Below, one piece after another: positions 37,281-42,699 of a stretch of DNA of 42,699 nucleotides; the first letter of the stretch is position 1, and each line of letters starts with the position of its first letter. Under the pieces are notes generated by a model, which saw only the letters and a program-made list of their open reading frames with translations, was not told the origin of the DNA and did not search any database. A program made the position numbers and the translations under genes. Origin of the DNA: a bacterium (GTDB taxonomy: Bacteria > Patescibacteriota > Patescibacteriia > 2-01-FULL-39-33); NCBI GenBank assembly GCA_029558735.1, contig JAKQDP010000070.1, forward strand, positions 1-42,699. The letters run 5' to 3'.

Positions 37281-38342
37281 CTAATCTTTCTGCTTAGATT
37301 TTAAATAAATAAGTAAGGCTAAAACAGCCATTAAACCAGACAAAACCGCCAAGGCGATTAATTTACCGAAACTTTCAGCCAAAATAGCGGTCGCCCCGAA
37401 AGTCAGCGATAATAAATATAAAAATAACACGGCGCCTTTGCTGGAAAAACCCAAATCTACCAATCGATAATGCAAGTGCTTGCGGTCAGCATGGCTAAAG
37501 GGAGATTCACCCCGAACTAACCGTTGAATAAATACCCAACCGACATCCATGGCCGGCAAACCGACTACTAATAAGGTGGTAGCAATTTTTGAACCAGAAA
37601 TAATTGACAGCACCCCCAGCATAAAACCAATAAAAATACTGCCTCCTTCGCCCAAAAATATCTTAGCCGGTTGCCAATTAAAAAATAAAAAACCGACCAA
37701 AGCGCCAGCCAAAGCCAACGCCATAATGCCGGTGCCAGACAAAGGCACATCCCAATTTAGACTTAAAATAAAAATTATCAAGGCGGCGATAATACCGATA
37801 CCGGCCGCTAAGCCGTCAAGTCCATCCAAAAACTTAGTGGTGTACATCATTCCCATCAGCCAAGCAAAAGAAATCAGCCAGCCAACTGTTGGTATCAAAT
37901 AAATAATGCTATTACTGGGACCGCCTAAGGGATTAGTAACATAACCAATCTTAATTCCTGCTGAAAGCACAACTAAAGTAGCTAACAGCGGCCAAATAAT
38001 TTGTTGCCAGGGCTTTAGATTGAATTTATCGTCCAAAATCCCGCCAATCATAATTAAAATTGAACCGCTAAAAATGGCTAATAAATAATCACTGGAAATC
38101 CGAGAAAAATTTCCCCAGCCGTTCCAATAAATAAAGCCAATGATCACAAAAAAGGAAATAAATACGGCCAATCCGCCGAGTAACGGTTTGTCAGTCGAGT
38201 GAATCTTTCTCTCCTTAGTACCGGCTCTATCAATAATTCCCAAATGCCAAGCCAGTTTTTTGACTATTGGCACCAATATCAAAGCTAGAGTCAACGACCC
38301 GACAAACGTCCCGCCATAGATCAAATTGAAAAAAATATTCAT
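37281..38342 (-). CDS. Undecaprenyl-phosphate sugar-1-phosphate transferase (MraY/WecA family)
   Basis: GGLAVFISFF, GGILDDKFNLKPWQQ, KFLDGLDGLAAGIG, LGEGGSIFIGF, HADRKHLHYRLVDLG. Confidence 0.92.
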   Translation of the reverse strand: MNIFFNLIYGGTFVGSLTLALILVPIVKKLAWHLGIIDRAGTKERKIHSTDKPLLGGLAVFISFFVIIGFIYWNGWGNFSRISSDYLLAIFSGSILIMIGGILDDKFNLKPWQQIIWPLLATLVVLSAGIKIGYVTNPLGGPSNSIIYLIPTVGWLISFAWLMGMMYTTKFLDGLDGLAAGIGIIAALIIFILSLNWDVPLSGTGIMALALAGALVGFLFFNWQPAKIFLGEGGSIFIGFMLGVLSIISGSKIATTLLVVGLPAMDVGWVFIQRLVRGESPFSHADRKHLHYRLVDLGFSSKGAVLFLYLLSLTFGATAILAESFGKLIALAVLSGLMAVLALLIYLKSKQKD

Positions 38343-38390
38343 AATTCAATTATATCACAAAATATAAAAGCCCCTGCCGCAGCAATGGGC

Positions 38391-38636
38391 TTAAAATTTT
38401 TTGGCAATATCCGCCGCCGCCGCTATTGGCGCAACCACCGAGTCCTGTTCGGCCTGTTTCTTTAAACGAGACAAACGGCAAGCTTCAGCCGAGATTTCCA
38501 TAACCACACCCGGAGCGCTAATCTTCAGGCCCAAAGCTTCGTTTTGGTGAGCCAAAACAAGCGCTTGAGTCATCGGCTGCCAATAAGCATAAAAAGGCTG
38601 CCCGAGGCCAATTTTAGAAACCGAACCAACAAACAT
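38391..38636 (-). CDS. Small orphan protein, 81 aa
   Basis: AAGGAGGTATTTTT-ATG; MFVGSVSKIGLGQPFYAYWQPMTQALVLAHQNEALGLKISAPGVVMEI...; followed by an AGCCC..GGGGCT-TTTAT hairpin. Confidence 0.7.
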   Translation of the reverse strand: MFVGSVSKIGLGQPFYAYWQPMTQALVLAHQNEALGLKISAPGVVMEISAEACRLSRLKKQAEQDSVVAPIAAAADIAKKF

Positions 38637-38706
38637 AAAAATACCTCCTTGATTTTTGACTGACTAACAAAACAAAAAATAGCAAATCCACCGGCCAATG
38701 TCAACC

Positions 38707-38987
38707 TTACACATTTCTATTATTGAAAAACGATTTAACCATACAAACAATCCAATTCCAATGCAATAATAAATGGATAACAACGATAACAGTCAAAACC
38801 AAACCGCTGTAATCGTGCCATAAAACAACCGATTGCCTCAATTCCACCACCTCGTAAGCCACGCCGCGGCCGGCACCGCCACTGGGCAAGAACCACCAAC
38901 GCCAAAAGCCGGTGATGGCTACTATTAAAATGCAACTAAACCAAAACTATCGACGATAAAATTTATTTTGGCTTTATTTATCTTCAT
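38707..38987 (-). pseudogene. DUF4405/cytochrome b561-like small membrane protein, single frameshift
   Basis: MKINKAKINFIVDSFGLVAF then, if T4 at 38927-38930 were T5, LIVAITGFWRWWFLPSGGAGRGVAYEVVELRQSVVLWHDYSGLVLTVIVVIHLLLHWNWIVCMVKSFFNNRNV*. Confidence 0.7.
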
Positions 38988-39282
38988 TATTTTTTTCTTT
39001 TTTATTATTAATATTTTTCAGATAATAATATTTGAGCCAGATTCTTTTGAAAATCGGTATAGTCAGGGTGGACAATAAAAAACCGAATGATGGCACAATC
39101 GAATTGACAAATGGCTTGGGCAATTGAGCCACTGTAAAAAACAGCACCACCACAAAATAAGTCAATAGAAATATCAAGGCCCGCCTAAAAAAGCTGGTTT
39201 TCCAGGCCTTGTCAGCTTCCACTTTTTTATTACGAAATTTTATTTTCTCTATTTCCAATTCCAATTCTTCCAATGTTTTCAT
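38974..39282 (-). CDS. Hypothetical two-TM protein with N-terminal coiled coil
   Basis: MKTLEELELEIEKIKFRNKKVEADKAWKTSFFRRALIFLLTYFVVVLFF...LPKPFVNSIVPSFGFLLSTL. Confidence 0.75.
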   Translation of the reverse strand: MKTLEELELEIEKIKFRNKKVEADKAWKTSFFRRALIFLLTYFVVVLFFTVAQLPKPFVNSIVPSFGFLLSTLTIPIFKRIWLKYYYLKNINNKKEKNNEDK

Positions 39283-40361
39283 AATTTTTTATTTTTTATC
39301 GCCTGACGGATATCAGACATTAAAGTTAAATAAAAATGTAAATTATTAAGGGTAGCCAGACGCAAAGCCAGAGGCTCCTTAGTTTTAAAAAGATGGTGCA
39401 AATAGGCCCGAGAATAATCTTTCAAATTACTGTCGTTTATCGGCTTGGTGTCGTTTTTGAATTTAGCATTAGTAATATTAACCGTCTGATAAAAACCATC
39501 CTCTAATCCTTTATTTTTTCTAATATACAACCGGCCATGCCGCGCTTCTCTGGTAGGAATAACGCAATCAAACATATCCACCCCTCGTTTAACCGCCTCA
39601 ATGATGTTTTCCGGCGTACCCACGCCCATCAAGTAGCGAGGCTTATTGGCGGGCATTTCCGGCGTCAGATAATCCAATACTTGATACATTTCTTGACTGC
39701 TCTCCCCCACTGCCAAACCGCCAATCGCATAACCATCAAAACCAATCTCTATTAGTTCTGCCAAACTCTTTAAACGCAAGTCGCGATAAACGCCGCCCTG
39801 AACAATACCAAACATTAATTGTCCCCTTTTTAGCTTATTATTGGCTCGCTTGGCCTGTCTAGCCCAATTGGTAGTAATTGTCACTGCCTCCGCCACCTTT
39901 TTTTTGTTATCCTTAGCGCTCGGACAAATATCCAGAATCATGACAATATCACTGCCGATTACGCTCTGAATTTCCAAAATCTTCTTAGGTGTTAAAAGAT
40001 GCTTACTGCCGTCTATGTGCGACCGAAACTCCACTCCTTGAGGAACAATCTTCCGAATATTGGACAAAGAAAAAACTTGAAATCCGCCACTGTCAGTTAA
40101 AATCGGCCCCGACCAACCCATTAAACGATGCAACCCGCCGTGTTTTTTTAAAACCGTCAGCCCGGGTTGCAGATAAAGATGGTAAGTATTGGATAGGATA
40201 ATGGAAGCACCCAAACTTTCCAATTCATCGGGAAATAAATTTTTAACCGCCCCCTTAGTGGCAATCGGCATAAAAAACGGCGTCTTAATCCGCCCGTGAA
40301 TAGTAGTTAAAACAGCCAGGCGCGCCCGACTTTTTAAAGAATTTTTTAAAAGTTTAAACAT
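39279..40361 (-). CDS. tgt: tRNA-guanine transglycosylase
   Basis: LSNTYHLYLQPGL, LTDSGGFQVFSLS, GIVQGGVYRDLR, YAIGGLAVGE, PRYLMGVGTPENIIEAVKRGVDMFDCVIPTREARHG. Confidence 0.97.
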   Translation of the reverse strand: MFKLLKNSLKSRARLAVLTTIHGRIKTPFFMPIATKGAVKNLFPDELESLGASIILSNTYHLYLQPGLTVLKKHGGLHRLMGWSGPILTDSGGFQVFSLSNIRKIVPQGVEFRSHIDGSKHLLTPKKILEIQSVIGSDIVMILDICPSAKDNKKKVAEAVTITTNWARQAKRANNKLKRGQLMFGIVQGGVYRDLRLKSLAELIEIGFDGYAIGGLAVGESSQEMYQVLDYLTPEMPANKPRYLMGVGTPENIIEAVKRGVDMFDCVIPTREARHGRLYIRKNKGLEDGFYQTVNITNAKFKNDTKPINDSNLKDYSRAYLHHLFKTKEPLALRLATLNNLHFYLTLMSDIRQAIKNKKL

Positions 40362-40383
40362 GAGTCTATTTCTAACTACTGGT

Positions 40384-42300
40384 CTACTCTACAATCCCGC
40401 TAACTGAACCTAAAATCGGATCAGTAAAAGCGGTAGTAATCGCCTTGAGTCCTTTATTAATTTCCGCCCCAGTCTGTGAATCTTTAGCGGACAATGACAG
40501 ATTAGAAACCAAAATCAAAACTCGACCCAAATCACTGGACTGCGGCTCGATGCTGACATTAAAAGTCGCCTCGGTATTTTGAGCCGATTTAACCAATCGA
40601 GAAATGTACCAGGTAAGCTGGCGCGCTTTACTATCATAAACCAAATCGCCGGTGTTATGGGTTTCTTTATCAGCCCACTCTACATTGGCTGGCAAAGACG
40701 CCACTAATCGAACATCTTTGACATCATTTAAATTATTAATCAACTCCAGTTTAATATTATAAGTGGAAACCTCGCCAACTTTGGGTTCAATGGGACCCAA
40801 ACCCAAAGGAATATTATCCTCGCTATAATATCTTGCCCCCGCATTGACCCCTAAATCAGAACTGACCAAATTAGTAATGGTTTTAGTCCTAATAACCGCC
40901 TGACTGCCGCCAACCTGTTCGATTGCCGCCTCAGCATAACTGCTGACGCTAAATTTGGCGATATCTTGATTAACCACCGCTGCCGCATCTTTAATTTTAA
41001 TCTGCCAATTTATTTGACCTTCTTCGCCCGGTCCTAATCGTAATAACAAAGGAATATTTTTGCCATCCCAAACAATTGAATTGCCCTCCACCGCTCCGCC
41101 GGCTTCATCTTGAATGCTGTTTAAATCAAGAATCTGCGAATCAAAATTGGCTTTAATTTTTATATTTTCCAAATTGCTTTCGCCAGTATTTTTATAACTT
41201 AAAGAGTAAGTCAATAAATCACCAAAAGCCACCGGCTGGTCTTGAGCTGAACCATTGATAATCAACTGCATCGTTAACTGATCCTTAACTACTTCGGTGT
41301 TTAGAACTTGCTCTGACTGCGGATAATAATCAGCATCTTTTTTGATTTGAATCCTGACCTTAAAATCCTTAGTACCAGGCTCGGTAACAGCCGAATAATT
41401 GCCTTTAATCTTTATTTCTCCGCCCTGATCCGATTCAATACTGTCAATCGACCAAGTGTTGCTGAAGCCCTCCATCGGTTCTGGTTCGGCGCTGGCATAA
41501 ATAAATCCTTCCGGGTAATCGGCCACCACCTGCAAATCAGTGAATGTTTCCTGACTTAAGTTTTTATAACTAACAATATATTCCACTTCATTATTGGCCA
41601 GGGCTTTATCGGGTCCATTGATATTCAAACTAATTACCGAGGAAGAAACCTTAATATCAACAATTGCGCTCTGCTTAAACTCGGCGTTCAAATTAGCCGG
41701 CTTGAAGGCCAAATGACCCTTAAAGGTTTGGACCGAATCAACCGGCGCAATAACCTTGCCGACAATTTCAATTTTTTGCGTCTCACCTACTCGCAAAACA
41801 TTAAAGGTCCAAACATTATTATCTTCGTTTTCCGCTTCCGGCATCGCTTCGAGATACTGAAAATTATCAGGATATTCCAATTTCAGCTCCAAATTGTATA
41901 AATTAACTTTTTCCTTATTGGTGATCATAACAGTATAGACTGCTTCCTGACCGGACACGATGGTAATCGGCGGATCAATTTTCAGAGAAATTCGTTCATT
42001 GGTGAAGCTATCGTCCCCCCAATTAGTAAAAAACAAGAAACCGGCCACTGCCGCTGTCAACAAAATCGCTAAAACTGCTATCAACAAATACAATGCCGTT
42101 TTCCATTTGGACCGCTGAGTTTTTTCCAATTTGGTCATATCGGGTATTTGTCCATTACCATCGACATAAACGCCGGCCAATCCCCTATCCACATCAACAC
42201 CGCTCTGCTGTTTGGGCGTCGCTGAAGTCGAGGTGGGTTTGTGAGAATCAACAACCGACACTATTTGCTGTTTGTCGCTACTATCTTTATTGTCAACCAT
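40384..42300 (-). CDS. Single-pass surface protein with tandem DUF11/conserved-repeat-like domains
   Basis: Cytoplasmic N-terminus, TM (WKTALYLLIAVLAILLTAAVAGFLFF), repeated Ig-like YSLSYKNTGESNLENIKIKANF, EYIVSYKNLSQETFTDLQVVADYPEGF. Confidence 0.8.
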   Translation of the reverse strand: MVDNKDSSDKQQIVSVVDSHKPTSTSATPKQQSGVDVDRGLAGVYVDGNGQIPDMTKLEKTQRSKWKTALYLLIAVLAILLTAAVAGFLFFTNWGDDSFTNERISLKIDPPITIVSGQEAVYTVMITNKEKVNLYNLELKLEYPDNFQYLEAMPEAENEDNNVWTFNVLRVGETQKIEIVGKVIAPVDSVQTFKGHLAFKPANLNAEFKQSAIVDIKVSSSVISLNINGPDKALANNEVEYIVSYKNLSQETFTDLQVVADYPEGFIYASAEPEPMEGFSNTWSIDSIESDQGGEIKIKGNYSAVTEPGTKDFKVRIQIKKDADYYPQSEQVLNTEVVKDQLTMQLIINGSAQDQPVAFGDLLTYSLSYKNTGESNLENIKIKANFDSQILDLNSIQDEAGGAVEGNSIVWDGKNIPLLLRLGPGEEGQINWQIKIKDAAAVVNQDIAKFSVSSYAEAAIEQVGGSQAVIRTKTITNLVSSDLGVNAGARYYSEDNIPLGLGPIEPKVGEVSTYNIKLELINNLNDVKDVRLVASLPANVEWADKETHNTGDLVYDSKARQLTWYISRLVKSAQNTEATFNVSIEPQSSDLGRVLILVSNLSLSAKDSQTGAEINKGLKAITTAFTDPILGSVSGIVE

Positions 42301-42319
42301 TGTTATTTAAATTTATTTA

Positions 42320-42699
42320 TTATTGAGAAGAAGCTAAGCCAATAAAATAAAATTTATCTTGATCTAGTTGGTCATAAAAATAAATTTTATTACTTTCGGC
42401 GGGAACCGTCGGATAAACCACTTGTTTGGTGACCGTCTCTGGATAAGTTATGCTGGTACTAAATTCCCCATCGCCACCCGGCTGTTTTTGAACTACTAAA
42501 CTGTAAGAGTCATATTGCCGTTGAGGCATGAAAGCGGCAAGAAAACGTCCCCAGCCTTTATTGGCGGTCTGTTTAGCTGTTTCGGCCGCTAAATTGAGCT
42601 TGAAGGGCAATTTATACACTAATAATAAATCCCCGGATTGTCCCGGCGCTAAAATCTGCCAATTACCAAAGACGGTCTTGTTGCCCTCACGATAGATTC
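42320..42699 (-). CDS. C-terminal part of a DUF4012-like protein, truncated by window edge
   Basis: Frame stays open to the edge: YREGNKTVFGNWQILAPGQSGDLLLVYKLPFKL...YDSYSLVVQKQPGGDG. Confidence 0.65.
   Translation of the reverse strand, partial: IYREGNKTVFGNWQILAPGQSGDLLLVYKLPFKLNLAAETAKQTANKGWGRFLAAFMPQRQYDSYSLVVQKQPGGDGEFSTSITYPETVTKQVVYPTVPAESNKIYFYDQLDQDKFYFIGLASSQ

Overview
The window looks like a chromosomal segment of a Candidatus Patescibacteria (CPR)-type bacterium. This is inferred from gene content and small surface-protein families; no rRNA is present to place it. The standard stop code appears to apply. Identifiable content: def-fmt; a wzy/GT2/wzx polysaccharide cluster with an embedded RsuA/RluB-type pseudouridine synthase; a decayed sugar dehydrogenase; a D,D-carboxypeptidase; a UDP-glucuronate decarboxylase; ftsEX, an RlpA-like protein, a PpiC-type foldase, an FtsB/DivIC-like protein; a P-type Ca2+-ATPase; dnaB-ybaB-GNAT-recR; three very large secreted or cell-wall proteins; rplU, a UPRTase, a MraY/WecA-type transferase, tgt; a DUF11-like surface protein and the end of a DUF4012-like protein. 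There are four tRNAs (Gln-TTG, Gly-CCC, Thr-CGT, Lys-TTT). The two strongest candidates for something undescribed are: (1) a compact radical-SAM RiPP locus at 13.8-15.4 kb. It has a promoter, a PqqD-like/radical SAM/SPASM maturase, an unannotated 39-aa Cys-containing peptide with a strong SD overlapping the maturase stop, and a terminator. A convergent transglutaminase-like protease candidate lies next to it. (2) A family of hairpin-rich elements attached to tRNA genes: tandem ~219-bp units after tRNA-Gln and a related copy interrupting a partial tRNA-Lys duplicate. Their closing stems differ in sequence but stay paired. All assignments come from reading the sequence; no searches were run.
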